Shown in pieces: positions 12,988 to 25,266 of a stretch of DNA of 64,000 bases. Below the pieces are notes generated by a model that saw nothing but the letters and a program-made list of their open reading frames with translations, made no database searches and was not told the DNA's origin. Both the position numbers and the translations under genes were made by a program. The stretch comes from Holacanthus passer (lineage: Eukaryota > Chordata > Actinopteri > Pomacanthidae): NCBI GenBank assembly GCA_025331565.1, contig JAFREQ010000034.1, forward strand, positions 4,650,001 through 4,714,000. Reading direction: 5' to 3'. Positions within the stretch are counted from its first letter, which is position 1, and the number at the start of each line of letters is the position of its first letter.

Positions 12988-14319
12988 CTGCAAAGACAAG
13001 GAAGTGCACGTGTTAGGAATCTGACATACAGTAAAAACCACTTCCAAGGATCGTTCACGCAGACCAGAGTCAGACATCGAAAACGAAAAAGAATGAATGG
13101 GCATCAAAAACAAGTACGTTACAGTACATCAGCAAGAAGGTATTTGAACTGTGTGTTGCCAGTTTGTGAACTCCAATGATGTTGTGAACGGTGTAAAGAG
13201 GATTATGTAACACCGTGCCCTGCTTCAGAAAGCACTTCCATAAGGAAGAAAATCTCCACATTTGGCCATTTGGAATTTTTCAGATGAACTGAAGGATGTT
13301 GTGCCTTCTCCTACTATTTTTTTTAATTTTAAAATGCACAAACCATTAAAAAACCCACTGGATTAGCTGACTGGTCACAAATCTGAAAACAGGGCTGTTT
13401 TTTTTGGCTCATGGAAAGAAGTTCATGCGAACAGGAAACTGGTGGCTCTTACACTCTCCCACTTGACTCTTGACTGATATGTTTCCTTGATGAGCTTCAC
13501 TTGTTTCACTTCTCTTCCCTTTCAATAATCTGTCTTGTCTGTCAGATGGGGTTTTGTGGTCTGAGAAGATACCGCTAACCCGACTCTCGATAGGCTTTTC
13601 TTAGCATGAAAGCATCATTGAACTCTAGTTCCCCTCCACATTTTGCCCCCTGCCACACCCAGCACTTTCAGAAACAGCAGGGGGCACTTCACTTCAAAAC
13701 CCACACCCTAATACAACAAAATCTCTCTCATCCTCTGCCACTGAAAGAAAGCAGGGTAGATCTTCTGCATTAAGCCTGAGGGTGTCATGAAGAGAGCCAC
13801 TACCTCTTTATACAGTATATCAAACACTGGTAATCTGTTTTAGGAGGGAACAATGGAGCTCATTCAGGACCAGCCCCACACTGAGGGTCTGTGCCGTGCG
13901 ATTCGGCCCACTGTCCAAATCCAGGCTTCATCGTTTCCCATCGCATTTGCAACATTCAGGTGGTTCGCCCAGGAGAAAGGGAGCAAGACAAATGGGAGAG
14001 CGTGGGGGGGGGAATGAAGCTATAAAGAGAGGAAATCTTACACAAGAGAACAATATCTCTTTGTGTCTCAGAAATGTGATCCAACACACAGATGAAAATA
14101 GCAAGAAATGATGCATGAACGCACACACCGTTTTATAACCGGGCAACGTTTCCCACTTGGCACACGCTTGGAGATGTTATTACTGTATATGCTTGTGCAG
14201 GAAGTGCACTGTATGACTTTGTAAGTACTGTTTATACTCATGATAGTGGTGAGTAAGCTTAGAATAATTAGTCCAACACTGAGATCCAATCTGCCTCGCT
14301 TTGGCTCGGTTACAATATT

Positions 14320-14322
<3 letters not shown>

Positions 14323-14351
<29 letters not shown>
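14323..14351. repeat. (CA)n microsatellite
   Basis: About fourteen CA units in ust intron 1. Confidence 0.95.
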
Positions 14352-14353
<2 letters not shown>

Positions 14354-17300
14354 CTCAGATACTGTATGGAGCCTGATGTGTGTGTTGCGGATCATTAATT
14401 CATCAGGATGCATAAACACCGACACAGCTGCACTATGCTCCCCCTCAGGTGTTTTTTTTAAGATTCTCTCTATCTTCGTGTCTCTCTTTCATGGCTTTAC
14501 ACAGTTTTTCCTCAGGAATGCCGAGGGAGGCGCATGTTCGCAGCTCTTCTCCGAGGCATTTGAGGTCACGGCAGGGTGAGGATGCGGAGAGTCCAACATC
14601 TCTGTTCCTTCCTCCGTCATCCATCACGGACAACCAACCCACCCCCCGGCGACCTCCAGCCCCTCCCTGCCGCCCCGTGTGTGCTTCTCATTAGGGTTTT
14701 TTTGGATAGGGGATTGGAACTAATTTTTTCCAGGGCACGAGGCTCATAAAAAAAGCCGACAGCTGCCCTCCGCCCCCACCACCCACAGAGAGGAATATGG
14801 ACTTAAAGAGCCACTGTGCGGCGCACTGTACTCGTCGACCTCATTGTCCTCTGATCCCCTGTTAGAAGTCGGCGAGGAAGAGGAGACCTTTGCGGGCTTG
14901 ATTAAGAAATATTTCAATTTCAAAGCTGCACAAAAAAGAGCCACAGCCCACAAAAATCCATACTGTATTTTACGGCTGCATTTTTTATTGCTCTCACTGT
15001 TTACATGATTTATTACTAATCTACAGTAACTGTGACCTCACTGTGCACCCGACACCGCAGCATCTGTTCACACAAATACACAGAAATAACCTTCAAAAGC
15101 AGCACTGCTTTTAACAGTTTCCTTACATTGAGTTACGGATATACAGATTGACTGACTAATTAAAGGAAAAGCTTTTAAAAAAGGAGTGGAAAGCAGAACA
15201 AATGCAGATGTTCTGACTCCAAGGAAAAATGCTCGAGGTAGATTTATATTTAGCAAACAGTCGTGACCATGATGTGAATCTTCTCATCTATGTCTTGGCA
15301 TGAAAGCAAATCACAATGACAAAAAATTTCCTTTAAACGTGTTTGATTTATGATATATGTTTGTTTTATAGTGGATGTGGAGAGAAGGGTTAAGACAGCC
15401 TCTATTTATCTCCAGCATGAGCAAAATAGTTTCAACCAATCACAGAATTTTACTTAAGGTTCCTTTTCCCTTTTACATGTCTGTGCCCAGGAGAGTATTG
15501 ACTCATAATGGGAGATTTTAGATCAGATAGGAAAGTGCTCTCCACCATCATCAAAACATCAAAGAAGGGAATATCTTTTGAAAGATTGGTGTTAAATCTC
15601 TCCTACAGGGTTCAAGAAACTTAAAATCTACACCGCGAAGAAATCAACCTGTGCCATCAACACCATACTAAAACACTTCCTGTGGCTTTTTTCTATCATT
15701 TGTCACCTTCTTGTATGTAGGTACTAATAATACATGGGTCACGAGGAGAAATGGTTCGGTAGGAAAGAGCCAGTTTGTGAGTGACTGAAGGAGAAACTAA
15801 CTGGAGTGTGGGTATGCATAGGCATGCAGCTAAATGGTTAATTGGATTACTGTGTCACAAGATCCATGGACTCGCCTCTGGCCAGGAGCAGCTGCACGAC
15901 CAGTCCTGAGCACAATTACCTGATCAATACCTCGAGATGGACAACATAAATCTGTAGTGCTTTGAAGTTTCAATCAGTGAATACGAAACAGTCTCACTGT
16001 TTTCCAGAGAATTCTAAAAAACAAAAACAGATGAACTATAAAATATTGAACTATTAAAACATACATGAAGCAGACATACAATCTGATTCCATTTAGGGAT
16101 GACAACATATTGGAAGTGCCACTGCCACAACAACACAGATTCCTAAACGATTTTGTCTTCACCAAATTAAGAGAATCTGTGTCGCAAACAAAAGCTTATG
16201 ATCTCCACCACAAATCAGCACATTTCACGAGAGTTAAAAAGCTAAAAGCGCTCCGCATCTTCAAGCCGAGATGTTAAGCAATTCTACAGAAGAGAACAGA
16301 AAGTCTGTGCAGCTGATTATTGCCACACATGTTATTGTCTGCATGAATCAAAAATCTAATTCTGCTCTAATTATTGTGAATCTGGTGAGGAATCCTATTG
16401 TCAACCCACTCACACCGATTTGAGAAGAGCAAACTAAAGATCTACAGCAAAACTACCATCAAACATCTATACTCTGTGCTATGTGTTCACTGTGAACCCA
16501 GTATTTACATGAATGGAAGCATTCAATTAAACCTATCTGCCGCTGCCCCTGTCCAGGAGCTTGTTAGAGCAAATTACCAACTACATCAATTAGTCACCTC
16601 ATTAGCTGAGTTGATTGTTTTCCCCAGTGGAAAAATGAGTCATTTGTTTGTTCTTAATTCAGAAAGTGGACTTAAAACAACGCGTCAGTCTTGTCCACGC
16701 TTGTCGCCATTTTCGTGGCAATTTTTCCTCTCGCTATATTTCTGGCTCTGGCACAAGAGGATGACAGCGCAATTGTTAATCCTGCATGCAAAGCTCTGAT
16801 TAGCTCAGTTGTTTTTCCAACCGGGGCATCAATAAGCACAACAACAAAGATTTGTGTTGCTGAAAAAAAAATCTGAGCGAATCAGACGTCTGAAAGAAAA
16901 AAAATAAGGGTGCAAATTAGTGTGTTTGAGTAGACAGGATACATACTCTGTCCTGGATAAAACATGGCATTGGTCTGTAAGAAATGTCTTCAATCAAAAT
17001 TGAAAAAAGATTGGTAATTTTTCCTGCAAACTTCAAATCAAAGCTCAGAACTTTATCTCCACATTTGTATAGGAATAACTCATCAGGCTTTGGCCGAACC
17101 ATCCCAGAACAAGTTCTTCAGGCTCTGGAATTTTCCCTTTGGTGTTGGCCTGCTTCAGGAATGCTACAGTAAGTTTGGGAATTTCATAAACATGTATTTA
17201 GAGCTGAGACCGTTTCATTTGCTTTGTGAAATTGGCGACCGAGCTAAGTAGAGCTTAGGAAAGAACACATCCCAGAATAGGCCGAGGTGGGAGTGGAAAA

Positions 17301-20300
17301 ACCACACAGGAATGGCTGCTGAGAATACGGCCAAGAGGATAGGCGCTGGGATGAAGTTAAGGGGCCTTTCGCTTTGCTGTGGGACTCGACTAAAGAGCAA
17401 AGATGGAAGGTTACAGAGCCGCTGCTGGAATGTTCTACAAGTATGCGAAGCCAGATTACAGGTTATACAGACTGTGAAGACTTAACTTTCTCATCCGTAA
17501 CCACATCCTGCTGTAGTTTCTGTGTCTACCACAGACAATAATGAGAGAAAAGGAAGGTGTTTGCTCGCTGCAAGTCTCTGCTGACTTTGTTATGGGAGCA
17601 TATAGAAAGCATACTTTTTAAATCAGACGGCGAAAGAGTGGAGGAAAGGGTGAAAGAGTTTGGATAGACAGACATATCTTGAGACAGTCTGCACTGCATT
17701 CAAAAAATTACATAACTTCTTCCTGACCCAGCTGTGTCACACACACCCAGTCAAACGTTGACACATGTCTATAGTTACAGTCCTCACTAAACATTAGTGC
17801 CATATTAGAAAGCATGCAGAGAATCAGCGTGCATGGGTTACATATATGCTTTTCTGTGTGTGTATTTCAGTGACATGTGTGTGTGTGTGTGGTCACCCAA
17901 CCCTTTGATTTGGCGTGTGGGAGTGGCACGCCATTAGGACCCGTAGGTCGACCCATCCGCCTGATTACAGAAGGGAGTTAAGCTTAGGGTCAGGGTCTCC
18001 ACCCACTGCGCCTGCTCCACATCACCCCTCAGTAACTTGAGAATCAACAATAGTCAGACAGCTTTGTGATATAAATAAAGGCTACGCCAATGCAGTGTTA
18101 TTGCAGGTGCCCCTATGCCAAAAGCCTGAAGCTAATTTGTGGACTTACTCCCCTAAAATTTTGGTTACTAAAATGGAATATGAGGACTGTGAGAGCATAC
18201 ACACATGCGTACAGATGTGCAGGGGTTGGGAGACTTCAGGGTGACTGTCAGCATGTCATTTGCGGACACCAGCGGTTGCCACCGTGTATAGCGTACGACG
18301 ACAGAGACGCACCGCGAAACTGATGACCCAGCAGAGCCGTGTTGACTCTGGTGGCTGTGCAGCAAAATGCCCAGAAGTCCAAAAATAAAAGACATACTTA
18401 GTGGAACAAGAAAAATAAAGAGCTTAATCATTTCCATTGCTTCTGTTAAAGAAGGATGAAACAGGAGCGGATTGTATAATTTATGAGAAAATCATCCATA
18501 TGAATGCCATATGAATGTTTTAAAAATGGTTACAGGCTGTAGTTGATAGAGATGCAAGATGACAACCTATATTATTTATAACTAACACACTTTGAAGCAT
18601 TGAACTAATTTGGATAAAATCTTGCATGTTTTGTCAGATAACAGTTTATCGGTTGTGTATTTCAACACCAGTGCATTTTAAAATTTATGTTGACAAGAAC
18701 AGATTTGCCCTCCGACGGATCCTCGGTGAAAGACTGTACTCCTCCCAATTAAAGGGCCTCGAAAGGGTCCTAGATTGTTATTTTTCCTCACTTTTCACTT
18801 CTCACACTCGAACTACCATCAATAGATTTCACACTTGGCAAAGTCACTTTATCTTCAGGACACCGGCTGAGTCATTTGAAAGTTTGAAGAGGTGGTCGAT
18901 GAGGCTGAATGAAGCCAAGCAAAGTGTGTAAAATCAAGTGAGGCAGTCTGAGCATGCAAAGTAACCACATGAGGAGTGGCGGAGTATCACCTGCCTGAAA
19001 ACCCAAAGGTTTCCTGAATTTAGAGTTTAAGAAAAAAAAAAAAGAGGATTTCAATCACTCCCAGAATTTCTCAGCTCGGAGCAGGAGCTGCTTCCCGGGT
19101 GCATGCAACAGGGTGTTTTTGCAGCGTAATCAATTTAATTTAGGTGAGTGAAGCACATTGAGTTTTGCTCTCGGGGCCACTGTGACTTTTCTCTGCACTG
19201 GTTCCTGCACAAAAACAAGTATCAATCTTGACCTCGTGAGACCTCACTCTATCTGGCAGGCTGTCACAGAGCCTACGACCGCTGACCGCCTCTGAAAATC
19301 AGGTGGCTTTGAAATGAAGAAATGAGCCGTGAAGCAGAAAATTGGGCAAACAGTTGAAACCCTATTAGATGTCTGACGCCACACGGTCAAAGCAGGAGAA
19401 GTGATCGCTCATCAGCCAGTGAGGCAGTGATGCGGATGCTCTTTCTTCAAAATCCTGTGGGTTGCAAATGTTTATATTTCCACAGAATCACATGTCAGAA
19501 ACAGAAGATATTACTGCTCTGTCAGTTCATTCTGGACGAGTCGCTTCCCCTTCAGAGGGCAGTGCTGGTGCGGTTTGTACGTACCTCGTCTCGGCTTGTG
19601 GACATGTGGGCACGACACCAGCTGTCTCTCTAGCCTGTCCTTATGGATAAAGAGCCTGCCGGTGGCCATTTTGACTGACCAGTGATTTTTCCCATACACC
19701 CCTATAAAAGAAGTCAAATGGAGGGGACCTTTAAAGTCTTACTTTTAGATTGATGAAGAAAATTGAATAATAAACAACAATATCCACCGGGGCGGAAAAA
19801 AAAACATATGTTGATGAAGACACTTAAGAAAGAGGGTTAAAATATATTTCTGTGTGTGATAGCATTCATTTCAAACCATGTGTGTTGAATGGCCAACATA
19901 TGGTACGTTGTGGAAAAAACTGCACATTATCTTGTCAGAAACGCTCACAAAGAAAGATTAAAAAAAAGACATGTTTTGAGTCAAGTAAACGCAAAAGTAA
20001 TTTGTGAATATGTTAAGATGTAAATAACAGTAGACCCTTGAACACCAACAACAACAGCAGCGGCAGCCGCAGTAAAACTCAGCAGCCAACTCATTAAAAC
20101 CGACCACAACTGGGCAACTGCTCGGCCTCTGTCGCTTTGCACCAGCTCTTAATTCGCAAAACACACGCCAGATGTGGAAGTGCACTGTGCGTAAATGGCT
20201 GGGCTCCGCTGCTACGCACAATCGCCGATGGTGACATCTGTGCCATACACAAGTGGAGCTGGAATGAAAAACTCATGGTTTTGGAGAGTAAATTGAGAAG

Positions 20301-21665
20301 TTGGCCCCGTTGCGAGATTTTGCACAATTAGCAGCAGCAAGATGTTCTCTCTCTTTAAGTGTGCATTATTATGTCTGCTGTTTTGCTCTTTGGACAAATA
20401 ACAAATGGCTGTCCAATTAGCTTTGATTCAGTGTGACCTAAAAACATACAGTAAATTCATCTTTCTCAACAGAATAACTATGAAATTGGAGTTTGTCACT
20501 TTTTTGTTCATGCATTCATATCGAGTATAAATCTTACGTTAATTACAACAGAATCTGGCGTTTGAATTAAAGCCAGATTTAAATACCTAACATTAAAAAA
20601 AACACACTTATTTTGTTGTTCATGCCAGTGTTTTTCTCACACTATCTTGACTGGGAGCTTTTACTGTAATAGTCTTTAAATTGGCTCTGCAGCTGAGGGC
20701 TCTGCCTGACTGAAAGAAGCTAGAAAAACACAGTGCTTTAATTGTTTGTTTACAATACAGCTCCCCTGGTCCGGAGCCTCAACCAAACCAAATCACTTTC
20801 TGAAAGAATCCATCTTTTTTTTTTTTTTTTGCAGCACGAGTTTGTTTCTGACTCTGAAACGTATCTCTACTTTTCCCATTTACGTATCAACCTTTCTCGT
20901 CACCAGTCCCCCACAAAAACTCCCGCATGTGTTCGGATCTAACCCTCAGCGAGAAATAGAAAGAACTGGAGGGACAAAAAAGGATTACAATGTGTTATTA
21001 CAACTCCTTTAATCACGGTAATGTGGACTGAAAACAGACAGCAGCCCTGTTGTAGGAGCTCTAAACAATCTACACCCCTGTTTCGGGACTCGGGACCGTG
21101 ATGCTGCTGAGTCACAAACGAGGCATGCTACAGATAAATCTGGAAAAAAAACACAAAGAGTTGGGTGCACACTCATGCCTGGCTGCACAATCATCACCAA
21201 AACCAGACATTTTAGATTGCTGGTGAACCAAATCTTAACATGCATTTTGTATTTTTGCAGGCCTGTCATGATGTTAACCAGAAAAGGTTCTTTTTCAACC
21301 TCCACTGTTAAACTAAAAAGTAGCCATTATGTGCCATTATGAGGGTGAGAAACCCCGGCTGTTGCATGCCAAAAATCTTTGCTTTATAAGTTGAAATGTT
21401 CCACACAAACACAAAAAAAAAAAAGGTTCACGAGCCTTAAACCTGCAGGATTTCTTCCCATTGTGGGTGATTTCACACTGAGCTATCTGCTTGTTTTAGG
21501 TTTCATGCTCGGATGTGCATGTAGCCACTGAAAAAGCCCTGGAATCTGGAGGACCTGCAATGTGCTCTATCACAGTTGCACAGAGCGAGCGAGCTTTAAC
21601 CCCGCAGCCGAGGACACACATCTGTGAGGAGGCTGAATGAGGCTGCAAAACTAGTGAATCAGAAT

Positions 21666-22002
21666 TTAAAGGGACAGTTCTGGGAAATACACCGCCACAT
21701 GCCATTCTCATGTCTGTGTGCTGAATATGGAGCTGGAGCCAGGGGTAACCTGCAAGCCTGGCTCTGTCCAAACTTTAAAAAGAAAGAAAAAAAAAAAAAT
21801 TGGCCGACAAGAACCTCTGAAGATAATTTATGACATTTGGAGGTGCTGTTGTGCTCCTTCCTGTTTCCTGTCTTCATGCTAACCAAAACTAACTGGCTGC
21901 TGAACGCAGCTTCATATTTAGCATTTAATCATAAGAGTGGCATTGGTTTTCTCATCTAACACAGAAAGCAAATAAGCGGATTTCCAAAAACTATTCCCTT
22001 AA
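21666..22002. mobile_element. TTAA-flanked foldback MITE
   Basis: A 337-bp unit bounded by TTAA at both ends (21666-21669 and 21999-22002). The left arm (AGGGACAGTTCTGGGAAATAC onwards) and the right arm (reading inward as GGGAATAGTTTTTGGAAATC) are diverged inverted copies over most of the length. Both contain the pair CTCATGTC...AATATGGAGC / its complement and the GCCTGGCTCTGTCCAAA block. This matches a common percomorph repeat. TTAA targeting suggests a piggyBac- or Kolobok-type non-autonomous element. Confidence 0.65.
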
Positions 22003-22650
22003 TAAGTTACATCCTCTGTCTTCTCATGCTTCTCCTAAATCACCAGAAAAAAGCACCACACACGCCTGCAGACACATGTTCATGCACACATGCAGAACGT
22101 CTGTGGCGCGCTATGTAAATCACCTACTGCCCCGCGCCCCCCTCGAGACCCCGTCTGGGCCGTCCGGGGGTGTGGATAACGCTCTGGATGGGAAAGAGGA
22201 AAGAGGCAGAATGGGGGCAATGGACTGAAGAGGGAAGACAAAAAGTACCGAATGAAGAAGGGATCAGAAAGAAGCAGTAAATTACTGTAGAGAACACCAG
22301 AACTCCTCTGGGTTCGTCATGTGACAGAAGGAACCGATTCAGGAAAAACAGCTGCTGTAGTCTACAGCACAGTGAGGAAATGAAAAGAAAGAGTCGGGGG
22401 GGGGAGGGACAGAGAGGGGAAGAGTGAGAGACAGTGAGAGGGGAAACAGGAACAAATTTTTATCAAATCAGTTTGTGAGCCCTCTGCGGAGGTCAGCAGA
22501 GGAAGATGAATTGCACTATCTGGCAGCTAGAGCTTCCTCACTGCCCTGAAATCCCTTCAACAGAGAAAAACATAATGATTCCACCAGGAAGCAGAGATTC
22601 ATGCACATACAGACATGGAGCGAGTATTGTATGTACAGTGCATCCACTGG

Positions 22651-22679
22651 CACACACACACACACACACACACACACAA
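22651..22679. repeat. (CA)n microsatellite
   Basis: About fourteen CA units in ust intron 1. Confidence 0.95.
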
Positions 22680-22997
22680 GGACTGAAATAAATATAATAC
22701 TCATTCAAATACCACCAAACTAGGTGTTCGTCCGTCTAATGATATCTAATGTGATTATTTGCGAAATGCAATGAAAATCAGGAACTCACACACAACACAA
22801 AATGATGCTTAAGGGCTGTAATGATAAAGCAATATACCGAATATTAAGTGTGATGGATTTTATTGCTTCCTGACAGGAAGCGTTGGCTCGGGAGCTCGAC
22901 CAGCTGCAAGAAAGACCCTTGTCGTATGGTCGATGGCAGGAGATACACGCATTCCTCTGTTTATTGTTAGAAGCTACGACAGACTTTAATTGTAACA

Positions 22998-23028
22998 GTG
23001 TGTGTGTGTGTATGTGTGTGTGTGTGTA
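22998..23028. repeat. Interrupted (GT)n microsatellite
   Basis: A GT run with a TATG interruption in ust intron 1. Confidence 0.9.
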
Positions 23029-25088
23029 CGTGTCAACCACGTGTGAGTCGAACGTCCACAAATATAAGAGCTATTGATTATGATGCCTCTCAGATCTGAC
23101 ATCTCATCTCTGTCTGCCTCTGCAAGCAGAAGCAGCCCTTATCAGAGTTTGCTCACCGGCGAGGACGGTGCCGCAGCCTGGCCCTGCAGAACAAACAGTC
23201 TGCATAAAGAGAGCCTGTGTGGTGCTAAGTCTCACACTGGAGCGAGGGACAGAAGAGAGGAGGAGGAGGAGGAAAAATTAAGGTTTGTGAGAGCAGATGA
23301 TAAGGGACAGAAGGAGACAGAGGAGCGACGGCTCAGTGAAATGATGGAATGGAATGAGAGAGTTACAGTCCAAAAAAAGTTTGGTAGTCATAATGGCTTT
23401 TTGGATAGCCCTGTCAAAACTGAGACCATGTCATAAAATATTTCCACAGGGGGAAAAAAAAAGCGAGAGCTCCACACAACGTGTGACTGTGGTCCTCTGA
23501 AGTGTGCTACTTTTCTCAGGGGCCCCGACAATAGACCTTTACGGGACTGTTACACTGTTGTGTTCGACACAGAGAGGTGAGATTTCAGTGCAGAGATGAT
23601 CCATTCCTGACAAACACCATATTACTGCAACACAGAAAGGTCACTGGCTGTCAATTAACAAGAAATTTGAGCAATGCAATGGATTCTTTAATGTCTATCT
23701 TAGTCCATCTAATTGTGTTAAGGGAAATCAAAATGATCCAGAACATTAAAATCCCACTGTTACATCCACAAAATTTGCTTGTAAAATGCATTACATCATG
23801 ATTTCTTTTATCAAGAAATATGATGCTGAAATATATTCTGATGCAAAAGTTAACCTTTCCCTCTTTGACACCATTACATCATAAATGAACCCACACCGAT
23901 AAGCTGGGGTATAAAAAAAACTCCTGAAAATATGAAATAACAAAGTTTTCCAGCCACAGCCTATATAACAAAAATATCATCATCATTTGCGCAACAGTTC
24001 CTATTCAAAAACCCTATTCAGTGTGGAAATAGTAAATGGAAGTCAGTCAAATAAAGTATATCTCAGCCTCTATGACAGCAAAAATAGATATGCAACATGA
24101 ACAGGAGAAAAAAAAACATAAAAGAAAGTAGGAAAGCTGCCTCCACAATAAAATCCAAACATAGCTGTAGCAATGGAAATTTCATAAATAGGCACATTCA
24201 CCATAAACTGACAGAAACAGTCAAATACAATCAGGCTCCAGATTCAGAAAGGTTTCTCAGTGCTGACAGGAAATCAGACCAGGAGTCAGGCCAACAGAAG
24301 TCGAAGATACATCGTGCACAGATGCCAGGGAGTTTTCCACGAGTGTTCAATAGCTGATTTATTCAAATGAGATAATTGCTTCACTTTAATTCTCCTAATA
24401 CATCATCATTATAATCATATTTGGATAATATTTTTCTTACCTAATTACTACTTTGGAAGAATTAAACTCTTCCAAACCATGACTCTCCCTCTCCACCTTG
24501 GACTGTTTTCCATACGCAGCAGTGCTGTGCAGATGCAGTCAAGTTGCCAGTGTGTTTTTATGTGCAATCATTTATAATGTGTATTCAGAAAAGCATTGAA
24601 AATATCCGTATGTGGATGTAAATAATGCTTCTAGGATCGATACTCTGCACCTATGTGACCTGTGTCACTGAGCACGGGTGTGGTTTCACATGTGCAACCA
24701 GAGTCCGTGAAACCCCAAAACTCTCCCTAATTGCAAAATGGATGGTAGCAGAGCCTTGGCCTCCACACATGCATCATCTGTTACATAAATACTCATCTGA
24801 CAGAAATTGCTGTCAGGTTCCATCTTGGTCTGCAGCGCTGGTCAGTGCCAGGTTGGACCGCTGCTGGACCAGGACGCTGCCTCGCCCTTGTTTTGTGCTC
24901 AGCTCTTTCAGGATGTGCGTGCGTGTGCGATACGTGACAGACGGCGTGAAAAAAAAGAAATGTCAGCGAGTCAGATGTGCACACGTGTGGTTTGACTGCA
25001 TGTACTGGGTGAATGTTTGTGTGTGCAAGGGAGGAAAAACAATGACAGAAAGGTTTGCATTTGCGGGTGCAGATGTAAGAAAAAGAAG

Positions 25089-25115
25089 TGTGTGTGTGTG
25101 TGTGTGTGTGTGTGC
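25089..25115. repeat. (GT)n microsatellite
   Basis: About thirteen GT units, followed by three imperfect copies of GTGTGCAAAA. Confidence 0.95.
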
Positions 25116-25235
25116 AAAAGTGTGCAAAAGTGTGCAAGGACATTTTACTGTGCCTGTTACCAGAAGCCACAGGATGTGCGTCTGCAGCAGACCACCTTGC
25201 ACCCCATGACATCATCACAGTGCCTCCTGTAACAC

Positions 25236-25266
25236 CACACACACGCACACACACACACACACACAC
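25236..25266. repeat. (CA)n microsatellite with one interruption
   Basis: A CA run broken by a single CG. It is complementary to the GT run 120 bp to the left. Confidence 0.9.

Noticed and set aside
16398..16799. 133-codon plus-strand ORF in ust intron 1
   Set aside because: Composition is AT-rich non-coding with regulatory-type motifs; no conserved-looking protein segment.
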